Below are positions 11,132-22,636 of a stretch of 64,000 nt of DNA, piece after piece. The position numbers were made by a program, and so were the translations under genes. This DNA is from Ottelia alismoides (lineage: Eukaryota; Streptophyta; Magnoliopsida; Alismatales; Hydrocharitaceae). A model generated the notes under the pieces. The model was not told the DNA's origin and did not search any database. It was given only the letters and a program-made list of their open reading frames with translations. Position 1 is the stretch's first letter. Each line of letters starts with the position of its first letter. Where the stretch lies: contig JAZKJV010010123.1 of assembly GCA_037367405.1 (NCBI GenBank), positions 124,001 through 188,000 of the forward strand, in the 5' to 3' direction.

Positions 11132-12331
11132 TCATGCAAAATGAATAGGGGCGACGTCAACAACCAACGGATCATGATCTAGATATGGCTTGAGGTGCTG
11201 ATCGTTAACATGAAAGGTGGACTCAAATGACATTTCAGATATATCAATGCTGCCATTGTCATGCACCTTTCGGACCAAGTATGGTCCCTTCCACTTACTC
11301 TGCAACTTCCCTGGAAATAATCTCATCCTGGCATTGAATAACCATACTCTCTGGTTTGTCTCAAACTGCTTATGGCTGATATGAGAATCATGCCATATCT
11401 TTACTCGCTCCTTATATTGTAGGCTACTCGAAAAGGTTGTATCTCTATGCTCCACCAGGGCTTCCAATTCTGCCTTCCTCTGATCACCTATACTCTCTGG
11501 ATCCAATAATATCTCAGTGACAGCCCAAAGTGATTTGTGCTTTATCTCCACATGTAAATGGTATGGCTTGCCATAAACGAGAGGAAAGGGAGACATACCC
11601 AAAGGTGTCTTGAAGGAAGTCTGGTATGCCCACAAGACTGAGTCCAAATGCTATGACCAATCCTTTCAGTCTGGACGGACTACCTTCTGCAGTATTGTCT
11701 TGATCTCCCTGTTCGATACTTCAGCAAGACCGTTGGTGTGAGGGTTATATGGAGTGACAACTCGATGGCCTATGCTAAACTCTTTAACAAGGGCCTTTAC
11801 CTTGTCGTTGATAAAATGAGATCCCCTATCAGATATTAGAACACTAAGCACCCCGAACCGTTAAATGATATTTATCCTCAAAAATCGGCAAACAGTCCTA
11901 GCATCTGTGGTTCAGGTGGGAATGGCCTCGACCCAACAACTCACATAATCAACGGCCAATAGAATGTACTCGAATACCTGACTCTTAGGGAATGGACCCA
12001 TGAAATTGATGCCCCATGCATCAAAAATCTCACAGAAGTGAATGGGCTGCATCAACATCATGTCACGTTGTCCACAAGTGCCCATCCTCTAACAGTCAGT
12101 ACACCTCTTCACGAATTCATCAAAATCCTTGAAGAGGGTAGGCCACCATAGGCCGGATTGGAGCACTTTCTGTATTGTTCTCCTCCCAGAATGATGTCCT
12201 CCTGCCTTAAGCTTGTGGCAGTTTGTGAGGACACTGTGGTGCTCCTCTTGAGGAATGCACCGATGCCAGACGCTATCCCCTCCTTCGTGATAAAGGATGG
12301 GATCCTCCCAATGGTACGACTTGGCCTTCAT
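11132..12331 (-). pseudogene. Am integrase pseudogene
   Basis: Integrase inserts element DNA into the host genome. From 12331 downward it reads the H2C2 zinc-binding region (HKLKAGGHH...GLWWPTLFKDF...KRCTDC). The catalytic core follows, with WGINFMGPF, where the first catalytic Asp of the DDE triad is Asn (GAT to AAT), then LISDRGSHF (second Asp kept) and NGLAEVSNREIK (Glu kept). The C-terminal part at 11647-11132 includes VLWAYQT...PLGMSP...LVYGK and the KLQSKWKGPYLV domain. Several stops break it, for example before 11851 and between 11666 and 11647. Length and order fit Athila integrase. Confidence 0.85.
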
Positions 12332-12339
12332 GAGGAAGG

Positions 12340-13930
12340 TCTCTAGTCGCTGTCTGGGCCAACCTTGTGGAACTTAGTTGGCTACAAGATAGTTCACAAT
12401 GTCGGTGTACCATGGGAGCGATGCGATAGCAAGGATCGCCTCGTCTGGGAAGGTCTCATTGATAGGCTCAATCTGCTCAGAATCCTCAAGATTCTCCAAT
12501 CGGGAGAGATAATCTGCCACCACATTCTTAACTCCAGGAATATCCTATATCTCAATGTTAAACTCCTTAAGTAGAAGGATCCATCTAGTCAATCTCGCTT
12601 TGGCATCCTTCTTTGCCATTAGGTACCTAATGGTGGTATGATCAGTGTAAATAGTCACTCTGGATCCAAGAATATACGATCTGATCTCTGTGACTGTGTA
12701 GTTCCACTAGGTGGCATCCAATGTATGGTTAGCGTAGTGAATGGCAAATGCTAATCCATCCCTCCTCTATTCTAGCACAACCCCTATGGCAAAATCAGAA
12801 GCATCTGTCATGATCTCGAATAGGAGAGACCAATCAGGCAGCTGAAGGATAGGAGCCTCAACAACTAGATTCTTGAGAGTCTCAAAAGATGCAATACACT
12901 TATCATCTACAATAAACTCGGTGTCTTTCGTCAACAGATCAATGAGTGGTCAAGTAATCCTGCTGAAGTCCTAAATAAAATGTCGCTAGAAACTGACATG
13001 CCCCAGAAAAGACTGCAACTACCGCAGGTTGGATGGTGGATTGAGTTTCCTGATTATATCCACCTTGGCCGGATCAAACTCCATGCCCCTGTTGGAGATG
13101 ATATGACCAAGCACTGTCCCCTGAGTCACCATGAAGTAACTCTTCTCCCATGATAGAACAAGATGGATCTCTATGCAGCAATGAAGCACACGGTCTAGGT
13201 AGTCAAGACAAGCATCAAACCCATTGTTGTAGACTGAGAAATCATCCACGAAGACCTCTAAGCAATAACCCACCATGTCCGAGAAGATGGACAATATGCA
13301 CCTTTGGAATGTCACTGGGGTGTTACATAGACCAAAAGGCATCCGTCTGAAAGAATAAGTCCCAAACGGACAAGTGAATGTCATTTTGTCCTGGTCTTCG
13401 GGCGCTATGGCCACATGATTATAGCCAGAGTACCCATCAAGGAAGCAGAAATGACTCTTCCCAGCTAGCCTATCTATAATCTGATCAATAATAGGCGGCG
13501 AGAAATAATCCTTCCTGGTGGTCTAATGCAGTCGTCTGTAGTCCACACAGACTCTCCAAGAAGTGAGTACCCGGTGGCAATCTCCTCTCTAGACTCACTC
13601 TTAACTATGGTGATGCCCGTCTTCTTGGGCACCACATGCAATGAACTAACCCACTTGGAGTCGGAGATGGGGTAGATAAATTCAGTGCTCCATCATTTTG
13701 ATATCTCTTTCATGACCACTTCTTGAAGGTTCGGGTTCAACCGTCGCTGGAACTCACGCGATGGCTTCGTGTCCTCTTCGAGATAGGCACAGGGCCGGAC
13801 TTATCCCCTGGAGATCAGCTACGCTCCATCATATCACCTTACGGTTCCTTTCACGAACCTCTATCAACCGAGATTCTTGCTCTCTGGTCAAATCTACTGA
13901 TATAATGATTGGGTACATCTCATGCGTACC
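12340..13930 (-). pseudogene. Am reverse transcriptase-RNase H pseudogene
   Basis: RT copies element RNA into DNA and RNase H degrades the RNA strand. The RT N-terminal part (about 13900-13550) holds IYPISDSKWVS and VVPKK. The block 13414-13019 is open and reads IAPEDQ...TFTCPFGTY...RRMPFGLCN, then the catalytic FVDD (in LEVFVDDFSVY) and LVLSWEKSYFMV...VLGHIIS. RNase H follows at about 12970-12400, with [27 protein letters not shown] and [12 protein letters not shown]. Several stops interrupt it, yet it is the best preserved pol in the window. Confidence 0.85.
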
Positions 13931-14474
13931 GACAAAGAATCTATACCTCAACGACTGTAGCAAAGGCTTCAGCTCTGGGCAACTGGGAGTTGGCAAATCT
14001 GGCTTCTAGAATGTTTGAGTGAATGCAACCAGATCTGAATGTGAGAACTCTCGCTGATCATGAGTATCTAGTGAAGATGGCCCGGGTGGTGTATCTGTAA
14101 TCGGTGTTGGATCTGTCTCCACTGTAGTTGTAGACTCTGAAAGAACTAGACAAGGTAATAGCTCATCAAACTCAACCCAATCTATGTCTGATTTCAAAGG
14201 ATCTGAATCAGAATCACAAAATGTATTCTGCTTCACTATCCTGAACGTGGTCCTCAGCCTCAAATGTGTCCTCGGCCAAGAGTGTTTTCTCCGAACTCGC
14301 ATCTGCTAGAAGCTGTGAATCTGCAGTATCCAAAGGTGAGAGAAGAGCTTGTGAAACAAGGTCGGTCCAAGCGGCTTCATCATCAGTAATCACAAAATAA
14401 CACTCGTGGTAGATGTCTCGCTTTGCCTTGGTCATCTACTCTGCATCACTAGACTGCTCTAAGCAAGCTGAATC
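13931..14474 (-). pseudogene. Am protease-RT linker
   Basis: The spacer between protease and RT, with an acidic ORF at 14435-14214 rich in Asp, Glu and Ser. No domain is recognised. Several frame changes occur before RT begins. In Athila-type pol this stretch is poorly conserved. Confidence 0.5.
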
Positions 14475-14860
14475 TCACATTCTGGTCTCATCGATCATCT
14501 CTATTTGTATACTCTCGCTCTCAATGTGAAAGTACACCTTCCCAATATCATGGTCGGATACCGCCTTGGCTATGGAGAAGAATGGGCGTCCTGCGATGAT
14601 GGGGGTATCTGTCACAGACTCAGGGATCTCCATGTCCAATATAACAAAGTCCACAGGGAATTTCAGGCCCAAAATTATGACGACCACGTCCATCAACAAA
14701 CCCTTCATCCTCTTGACAGATCTATCAGCAAACTGAAGGACTATCCTACTCTATTGAAGAGGGCCAAACTCGAATCGGTCAAGTAAGGCTGCCAGAAGTA
14801 GGTTGATGGAAGAGTTGTTGTTTAATAGAGTACGATCGAATCTCTGCTCATGAATGTGGC
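14475..14860 (-). pseudogene. Am aspartic protease pseudogene
   Basis: The retropepsin-like protease cleaves Gag-Pol. In sense order, about 14830-14770 reads NNNSSINLL where Athila proteases have a D-L-G-A-S-I-N-L type active site, so the catalytic Asp is lost. LQFADRSVKR (about 14740) and the C-terminal half at 14708-14475 follow (FPVDFVILDMEIP...IIAGRPFFS). E2 has the same arrangement with the active Asp kept. Confidence 0.75.
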
Positions 14861-15830
14861 ATCTGACACTGGGAGCTCCTGCATCTGGACTCTTAATTCG
14901 CAAATAGTTCTGGATCACGAAGCATGTGGCAGGGGTGAGAACATGGGTCTCGGCATAATGGTCCTTTCTCTTCCTGCGGATGGTGGTCTTCTCTCTCAGG
15001 TTCTTTTGGAAGAGGGGGATGTGCTCAAGTGTCTCTTATAAAGTAAGTTGAATCTGAAATATATCATTTGTTGGTTGAACTCTAACTGTTGTGTCTTTTT
15101 TGGATTTTCTTTTTTATTCCCCTTTGCCAAGCGGAGTGCTTGAGGGAAGGGGGTGGCTGGGCTCTCCTCAGATAGAGGGCTGAGAATAGATTCTTGCTGT
15201 TGAGAAGGAATGGAATCCATACAATGGTCATCATGCATCACATATGGACTCGAAGTAGATAAAGAAACCTTTCCTTTATTAATTTTTTGGTTTTTTTGGA
15301 ATAGTCATGAGATACAGAAATAGGTGGAAACACAACTGGAATATAAATGGTGGCATCAACACCACCTACGACATCGGTCTTCGCAGCATGAGCACCGCGC
15401 TTTGGCTCAACATCAACTAGAATGGTGGCATCAGTTCCACCGACTGCATCTAGAGAAGCGACGACCTCAGTACCATCGACGGGATCATCATCCTTGTGGC
15501 TTCAGCACCACTGTCATCAACATCATCATTAACATCATCGGCACCGCTATCCTCCTTGTCTGGTGCTCCTGCCTCATCATGGGGTCATCGCTTAGACGAG
15601 GCACCGTCAGCTGGCAACCTACCGCTCCTAAGTTACAAAATCAGCATCAAATGTATATGCAGAAATATCACCTAATGACTCACTAGGAGTGGTGGTTTCT
15701 GTGAATTGTACCTGCTCAGACTTCCTCTTGTGGTTGTTTGTATTGGGCTCTATCTGAGCAGGTATGGCGGCCTTTATTATGTCCCTCATCTCCTGCTTGA
15801 ACTCGTCCATCTCCTACCTACAAGATGCAT
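14861..15830 (-). pseudogene. Am gag-protease spacer remnants
   Basis: Broken ORFs (15241-14996, 15810-15628) rich in Gln, Ser, Pro and Lys, with no domain. In sense order this lies between the Gln-rich gag tail and the protease, so it is the gag C-terminus and linker. The sense phrase EEFKQEM-like near 15800 is the tail of gag. CAT/CAC/ATG-rich sequence at 15340-15560 looks like a degenerate trinucleotide region. Confidence 0.5.
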
Positions 15831-17600
15831 GATGGTCTGAGAGTAGGCGAGCTAGGTCGTCAAGGGCCAGGTTCTCGTAAGCTGGACCATGAGAACCAGA
15901 CAGGTTGCCTCACTGGAAATGAGGCTGCTGGAACTGGTGAGGGGGAGATTGAGTGAACTGCTGCTGAGACTGCTTCCTCCATTGTTGGCCCTGCTGGTAG
16001 GGACAAGGACCCATCTAGTAATGCGGTTGTGGCTGGGAGCAATAGGGTTGTTGCTGTTGCTGCTTGCTAAACTGTCCACCCTGAGCTGGACGATGATGCT
16101 GGGACGAGGTGCCTCCGGTAGACCACCTGAATCCGGGGCGATGCAACGGATCCCGAGCTGTTGATCATACCAAATCCCATTGACTCCCATCAACCGCTCC
16201 CGCTCGTAAGGGTAAGGGGGAAGAACTGCCTGTGGCTGATCCTACTGATACACCACCATCTGAGTGTCTTGAGATGGCAGCGGCTGAGAATACTGGGGCA
16301 ACTGCTGAACCGACCCTACCTGAATCTGGTGGACCTGACGGTACTAGGCAGGTGGTTGAGAAGAGCTACTGCTGCTAGGATCAGCCTGTGACCTGAGATG
16401 GGGTTCGGAAGCCGTATGTGCTTCTTAGAGACACAAGATCTGGATCATTAGGTCATTGAGAGTTTGTGCCAACTGGTCAATCTGCGTCATACCCTGGCAC
16501 TGCTTATTCTCGATAATCTCTAGGGTCCAACTTCTAGCTAATGATACCCATGTCAGCTGTCGATGACTCTACCTGTGCTATTGCGGCTAACGAAGTGGAT
16601 GGACCTGCATCAACCCGTGCTATCCTCTGATAGAACACGGTCTGTGAATGGGTCTTCCCCTGTGTGTAGGCTCGAGTTTGGGACATTACTGTATAGTTTT
16701 TGGCCATATCCTCATAGATAGCCTAGACTTGGTCCTCATCCTTAGCAAAGTAGGACCCTCCACAAGAGGCGACAAGCCTCTACAGCTCTGGTGTCAGCCC
16801 ACAAAAGAAACTCTGTACTAAATTGGGCTTGGAAATCTCATGGTGTGGACACCGGTCGATGAGATCACAAAATCAATCCCATGCCTCATAAAACTGCTCA
16901 TGGGGGATCATCGTGAAGTTATTGATCAGAGCTCGACCTACGTTGGTCCAACATAGTAGATAGTACTTGTTCAAGTACTCGGTCTGGAGCTGCTCCCAAG
17001 TAGTAACGTATCTCCCTAAATGCTTTAGCTAATAGGCTACATTGTTGACCAGGGAGAAAGGGAATGCTATCATCTTAATGGTATCCTCGTCCACAAATCT
17101 GTCATGGACTATGCTGTAGATCATCTCAAACTCTTGTAAATGTAGATGTGGCTCCTCGGTGGCTAGCCCATCGAACTTGAACAGTAACTGGATCGTCTGG
17201 GGACTGAGCTTGAAGTCGCCCAGAATCTCAGGGAGCTGAATCCAACGATGGGTGAGGGTTGCACTAGGGTTGCGCAATTGTCTCATCGGTCGCAACTATC
17301 TAATTGGCTCGGGTTGATCCTCCAGGTGTTTGTCTGCTCCTCCTTCAGGTGTTGGTATGTCTCTACCGCCCGATCAATGCAGCTCCTATCTGTTGGCTCA
17401 CATTTGTGCTAACTCGTGGTGCACCTCTTCCATAAAGGCTCCCAGATCTTTAATATGCCTCTGCATCGTCTGCAGGGAGGCTAGAAGTGTGTTATTGATG
17501 GTTCCCTGATCTAGAACATAGGTCGAACCCTGAGGCTATCCATCAGTGCGCTCCTCACTGTTGGCCATATCGTGGGTTTCTACAAAAGCAAAAGATCCAA
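15831..17600 (-). pseudogene. Am gag pseudogene
   Basis: Capsid protein of the element. In sense order there is a start region near 17570 (MANSEERTDG). The core follows at 17295-17029, reading IQLPEILGDFKLSPQTIQLL...FDGLATEEPHLHL...IKMIAFPFSLVNNVAY, the classic Athila/Tat gag signature. Shifted fragments (about 17030-16500) include the LLWRVLLC/LVASCGG region and YEDMAKNY. A Gln/Pro-rich C-terminal tail runs about 16400-15860. Frameshifts and stops are frequent after 17029. E1 and E2 gags are organised in the same way. Confidence 0.75.
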
Positions 17601-19204
17601 ACTCAGGTGCCATCAAATGTACAAATATATGTGCTAGTCTCTGCTCGGGCACCTTAGGACCGGTGGAAGAAGGGTGGTCGAGGGGGAACAGGGTGGTAGC
17701 GAACTTGGGTTCGGAAAGTGGGTATAGGCTCTCTAAAACCTCCTTAGATGAATGAGGTGGAGTGCTCGAAAGCAGGTATACCAAAGGTGGTCTAAGGGAT
17801 CTCTGACCCATCATCGTGATGTGGGAATAATGCGGATGAGATCTGGTAAGCAAACAAGATCAGCAGTCAAACCCCCCAATTCAACTACTCAACACGAGAG
17901 CTGATGACCATAAAGGATCGGTCGATTGTCTTGTCAATTTTATTTTAGGTGATAAATCAGTCTTGTAGAGCGATTAAATGAGCTGGTAGGAACTCGATGC
18001 TCCCAAGAGACTGGCCTAATCCCAAAGCTTGATCTTTTACAGCCAATATGAATTGCAGACCATTTACTAGCTACCCGATCAATTCAATTTGTTAAGGATG
18101 TCACAGTATTCTTTTCCAGTTATCGGAGAGATCCTCACTAGAAAACGACTAATCCCAAGACTAGTAGTCTAACGGAAGTTCATGTATTGCTCTATCTTAG
18201 TGTGCGGGTCACTCTCTCGCTCAAGCAAACCAACTAATGAGGGGGTGACTCTCGTCAAAACAAATGTTTTAAAATGAGGTGGGTTTTAGGGTCAAATTTG
18301 CTTAAACATTCCCAATTTTATGATTTTCACTTTTTTATGTATTTTCCAAAAACAAACAATGCCTAACAAAATTTCATTCTCCTGATTTATTTTAAGTTCA
18401 AAAATAGGGAGAGAAGTCAAAAAAGCTGATGCCCGATCAAATACTATGATGCATGAAAAGTAAGTGATGCTTACCTGACTCCATCGCTCTACATGCAGGA
18501 TGATTTGTGCATAATCTAAAAAAAAGAATTAAAACTAATCTGAATGATGCACGAAGAAAATAACCTTAAGACGAGCAATTTCTAGTGATCGTGAAGAATG
18601 GTAGTTAACTGATCAGAGAGAGAGGTCGATGTCCGGTCTCGGATGTCGATCGGTGTCTGCCACGACGGATCCTGCACGTGTTGTATACGACCTCTAGCGG
18701 CACGTGACCTCTCAAACAATCAAGTTACCTTTTTATTATGAATTATTAATAAGGTCCAATTATGAACTATAGGTGCAAGCAATCTATTAGGGATTGAGTC
18801 TTAAGTTATTTACGTCTCAATCAAGAAAAATCCTTAGTCTAGGGGCCAATTCCGTGGGAATCAAATAGAAAAATGCGACAAAACAAAATCGATGAAAAAC
18901 AGGGTGAGGTCCTCCGAGCACACCGGTGCTCGGCGAAACAGACCCTGATAGTCAAGTGTCCAACAGAAGTGTCCAAGAAATTATTACAACAATAATAAAA
19001 GGTACTAGAAATAAACTACTCTACTCTAATCTATCTAATCTCTAAAAGCTATTACTGCCTCTTGCTCTGCTTCTGCCCCTTCTTGGGTGTGTGTCTCCTC
19101 CAAAGTGTCCTTGGGCAGTTCCAGGCACAAAAATTGAAATAGAAAACCGTTATAACATACAGAGATGCAAATAGGCAGAAAATCTAAAAAGACTACTAAG
19201 CCGT
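17601..19204 (-). other. Am untranslated leader
   Basis: 1.6 kb between the primer-binding site and gag. No gene is seen. The long leader is typical of Athila-type elements. Sense sequence close to the primer site includes CCAAGAAGGGGCAGAAGCAG. Confidence 0.7.
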
Positions 19205-19224
19205 GGTCCCCGGCAACAGCGCCA
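19205..19224 (-). promoter_or_regulatory. Am primer-binding site (tRNA-Asp)
   Basis: The minus strand reads TGGCGCTGTTGCCGGGGACC, three bases after the 5' LTR end. It is complementary to the 3' end of plant tRNA-Asp (one difference from TGGCGCCGTTGCC...), which is the usual primer of Athila elements. Confidence 0.9.
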
Positions 19225-19227
19225 TTC

Positions 19228-22200
19228 TGATGACACGAAGAGCAAGATCGGCTAAGATGGAAAAATAATCAAGTGTCGTTCCTAGCCAATCAATTCGGTC
19301 AATCAAGAAAAATAGAAACCACTCAGATCAAACAATCAACGCATAAAAACAATGTTAGCCGTCTCCGCTGTTTATTTATCCTGGTATAGCAACCAGGTTC
19401 GACTCAAGAAGCATGAGTAAACCTACGAAGTGGTCGGTTTTCAGACAAATAAAAGCATATATTCATTAATTTTTTATTTTGCAATTTTTTATATTTTAAA
19501 TTAATAAGTAAAATCTAACAAGTAAGAAAACTATGAACACAATCACACCTTTTTAACTTTTATTCAGAACTAAAATGTTTTATTTTTCAAATATTCAGAC
19601 GTTTTTGGTGATTTTCTGGGTTCTTCCAATTTTTATATGATTTTATAAAAATCCAATAAGAGCAAAATAGGGAAACAATGAACAACCAAGACAAAATTAT
19701 AAATTGAAAATATTTAAAGTATCGTAATGTCCTGTATCTGAATTTTATGAAAAAGTTTAAACAAATATTACAAACAAGAACTGAAACTATATTTTTTTAT
19801 TTTTTAGATTTTTTAATGATTTTTAGAATTTTTAAGTGTTATTAGATTTTCAGGGGTTTTATAATGATTTTTAAAACAAAAATGCTGCTGGAGATAAAGC
19901 AAACAAAGACAAACAAACACTATTTTTTGGAATTTTTAACACATTTTTTTAATTTTTATGTATTTTATAAAATAGACAGTAAGCTTTTTAGTCGTTTTTT
20001 ATTTTTAGAAAATAAAATATCCAACAAAATCAACCCCAAAAATCATAATAAATAATACATGTTAGCATGAGCCGACATTATTATTTATATAAATTTTGGG
20101 CTTAAATTGATAATTATGTAGTAAAAAACAAGGCAAACAGTGCACAGTGACCTAGTTACAATTATGAGAAAGTTCCAGGCCAATTGATAACACCTACAAA
20201 AATCTCAGGGCGAATAAAGCAAAAAGACCAGGGTATTCACGCACATGCTCAAAAAATGCACGTACAGGGGTATAAATGCAATTATTAGAAAAGTTCTACT
20301 CAAAGCATCATTCATGAAGTTTAGGCTAAAACATGCAAATGCACCAGATAGGCATGTGAGAAGCACGTGAGTGTAGTCTAACATGACTGGAATACAAATA
20401 TATCAAACTATAAGGTCCAAACTGTAAATGTTTTAAACTACACTTTTTATTTTCTAGAGTAAAAAGAAATATTGAGAAAGACAAAGGCAAACGAGAAATA
20501 TACCCTCACAGGCGTGCGGTGCACGTGGGGACACGTGGCAGCTTAGGCGTAGGTGCTAGCGTACGGGCCTGATCATCTAACGCTGCAGATCTGATGGTCA
20601 GAGAATCTCGGGGACGTGTGGTAGGATGGTCTCAGATCCAACGGTGGAAACACTGCTTCTATCGGCGGCAGAGATGGAATTTGGTAGAGGAAGGCTTCAT
20701 CCGACGGTAGGGAAGGGTGTTGGAAAAACAACCCCTAGGCGATCTTCAAGTAGGCAATGGATGCGATCAACTGCTCCGATGAGACCACCAACAAGACGAG
20801 ACCACCAACGGGTCCTTTGCTATCGTGAGGGTGCTCCTCTTCCACTGGATGGCTCCGATGGAGGTGACAATGGTCAGATCGGTGTGGTGGTCAAGCTCCT
20901 CCAGGAGCTGCTCCACCTGAGCAGCTGGTTGGACAAAGGTGGTCTACTGCATGAACCATCACCTGCAAAGGATAGAGGAGACTCGAGGCATGGCTCCAGT
21001 CTGCTTTATTGCAAAGAAAAATACTAGAAGCATGGTGGAATGGGATTTGGGTCTCCGACATAGATGGAGGAGGGAGACCCAGCCTTAATCTCTACCCGGG
21101 GGGCCAAGGCTAAGGATGATCAAGGTACAGTGAAAGACGTGGGATGAGGTGAGGAGTCGATCTGAATGGACGTGAAGATGAGATGAGGCTCCGACCAGGG
21201 TGGTCGGAGTAGATGAACTGCGATGGAGGATAGATGAAAGATTCGATGGGAATGGAAAATAGAGTCGAAAGATATGTTACCAGAGGGTGCTGAGGAACTC
21301 AGCAAGTTCAGGCGGAGCAGAGAAGCGGGGTCGTGGCCTCGACCATGCTGCCGCAGGCAGGGAGGCTGGACGCGGCGGAGGACTCCGACCACGTAGCTGA
21401 GCTACATGTTTACACCACCAAACCTCGATCCAGAGACGTCCTGTAGTTACTGTCACTCCACTGAAGTCACCTAGGGATGAGAGAAGGAGCGAGGCACTAG
21501 CTACTCAACTGCGGAGGTGGAGATGAGACTTTATAGGATTCCCAAGGGTCTAGAATGATCGAGCAAGAGCACAAAACACTAGGAAGATCCGTGCCTTCCA
21601 AGGGATCTGTGAAGATCAGGGATCCTTGGAGGAGGCTCAGGCGAAAAATCGGGGCGAGATGCGATCAGGTTTGGGCTGGAAAATTGGGCTCCTGTGAAGC
21701 AAATTTGACCCGACCCGAGCTGGGGAGGGCGTTGACCGGGGTCAACAAACCCTCCTGGACCAATCAGAAAATTCGAATTCACATATTTACTTATAAATTA
21801 GATAAAAATAGTAAATGATTTTTTTAAAAAAAAGTGTAAATAAATGTCTATTATTTTTCAAAGAATTTTTCTATGATTTTTAATTATTTTTATGAAAACT
21901 AAATTAGTGTATATACAATATATAGTGTTATATACCGGTATAATATACCTATATATTGTGTACAATAATTTTTATTTTGATATTTTTATACAAATACCCC
22001 CATTTTATATTTTATTTATTTACACCATAATTTTCGGAGTACAAAATAATTTCTATTTTATTTTTTCAAATTATTTACAAGTATTAAATAAAGGGTGGAT
22101 GTGACATATATACATGTGCATTTGTACAATGAGAGAGGAATTGTTATTTTATTTTATTTGATTTTTTTGATTTTTATTTTCTTTTTATATTATTATTAGA

Positions 22201-22559
22201 AATATATACAAGGAGGTCAAATTAATAATTAACTCTAATTTTGTTAAAAATAATTATCTATATACATAGGTAGTATGTACAACACAAACTAGACCCTATC
22301 TCTCTCTACTTATTTTATTTATCAATCTGGTCAAGGCTTGACCTTCTCTTAGGATTCGGGTCATTCTGTATTTATTTTATATACCTCCTTTTTTGTTTTC
22401 CTTTATTCTTTTATTTTTGCACAAATAAATGTTAATTATGCAATATTAAAACATGCATGATGAATGCTATATTATTGTATTTACACCTATTTACATGATG
22501 CTTTGCCAAGATAAATAGCTAGAATAAAAGAATAAAGAGTGAGAATCAAGGGTTCATCA
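19228..22559 (-). repeat. Am 5' LTR (3.33 kb)
   Basis: Minus-strand start TGATGAACCC at 22559, end CGTGTCATCA at 19228. It aligns with 5714-9035 over its full length, with scattered substitutions and small indels. CACGTG boxes lie at 20522-20527 and 20532-20537. It would drive transcription of Am toward lower coordinates. Confidence 0.9.
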
Positions 22560-22627
22560 TATTCCCAAAAAGGGAGGGGCATAACTGAAGTTACAACATC
22601 TTAGAGGGGCACAACTGATAAAAACCC
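22560..22627 (-). repeat. Pack-MULE right TIR, outer part
   Basis: Starts with the right target copy of Am (TATTC, 22560-22564), then continues the inverted copy of 4108-4170 and ends CTGATAAAAACCC at 22627. With Am and one target copy removed, the TIR is continuous with 5664-5713. Confidence 0.85.
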
Positions 22628-22636
22628 TTATTATTT
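22628..22636. repeat. Pack-MULE target-site duplication, right copy
   Basis: TTATTATTT, identical to 4099-4107. Confidence 0.9.

Larger units (their letters stand above)
5714..22559 (-). mobile_element. Am: full-length Athila-like Ty3/gypsy retrotransposon on the minus strand
   Basis: A complete 16.8-kb structure. The 5' LTR is 19228-22559, followed by the tRNA-Asp primer site (19224-19205), leader, gag, protease, RT, RNase H and integrase, a noncoding tract with hairpin-polypurine modules, a polypurine tract (9050-9036) and the 3' LTR (9035-5714). Both LTRs run TG...CA. The 5-bp flanks are TAATC and TATTC. The domain order PR-RT-RH-IN and the type of RT and IN place it in Ty3/gypsy, Athila-like. 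It inserted into the right TIR of the Pack-MULE. The LTRs differ by many substitutions and small indels by eye, so the insertion is old. Coding regions carry stops and lost catalytic residues. Confidence 0.9.
4108..22627. mobile_element. Pack-MULE (non-autonomous Mutator-like DNA transposon) carrying a patellin gene fragment
   Basis: Begins GGGTTTCTATCAG and ends CTGATAAAAACCC. The ends are TIRs of about 114 bp and are flanked by the perfect 9-bp duplication TTATTATTT. With the nested Am retrotransposon (5714-22559) removed, the element is only about 1.7 kb. No transposase (MURA-type) coding is seen, so it must have been mobilised in trans. The interior holds a three-exon fragment of a cellular patellin gene on the minus strand (4300-5153), a GA-rich block (5160-5570) and unassigned AT-rich flanks. 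Carriage of a host gene fragment with exons between Mutator-type TIRs is the definition of a Pack-MULE. Confidence 0.85.

Noticed and set aside
15324..15686. 120-codon plus-strand His/Gln-rich ORF
   Set aside because: It is the antisense reading of the repetitive gag-protease spacer of Am.
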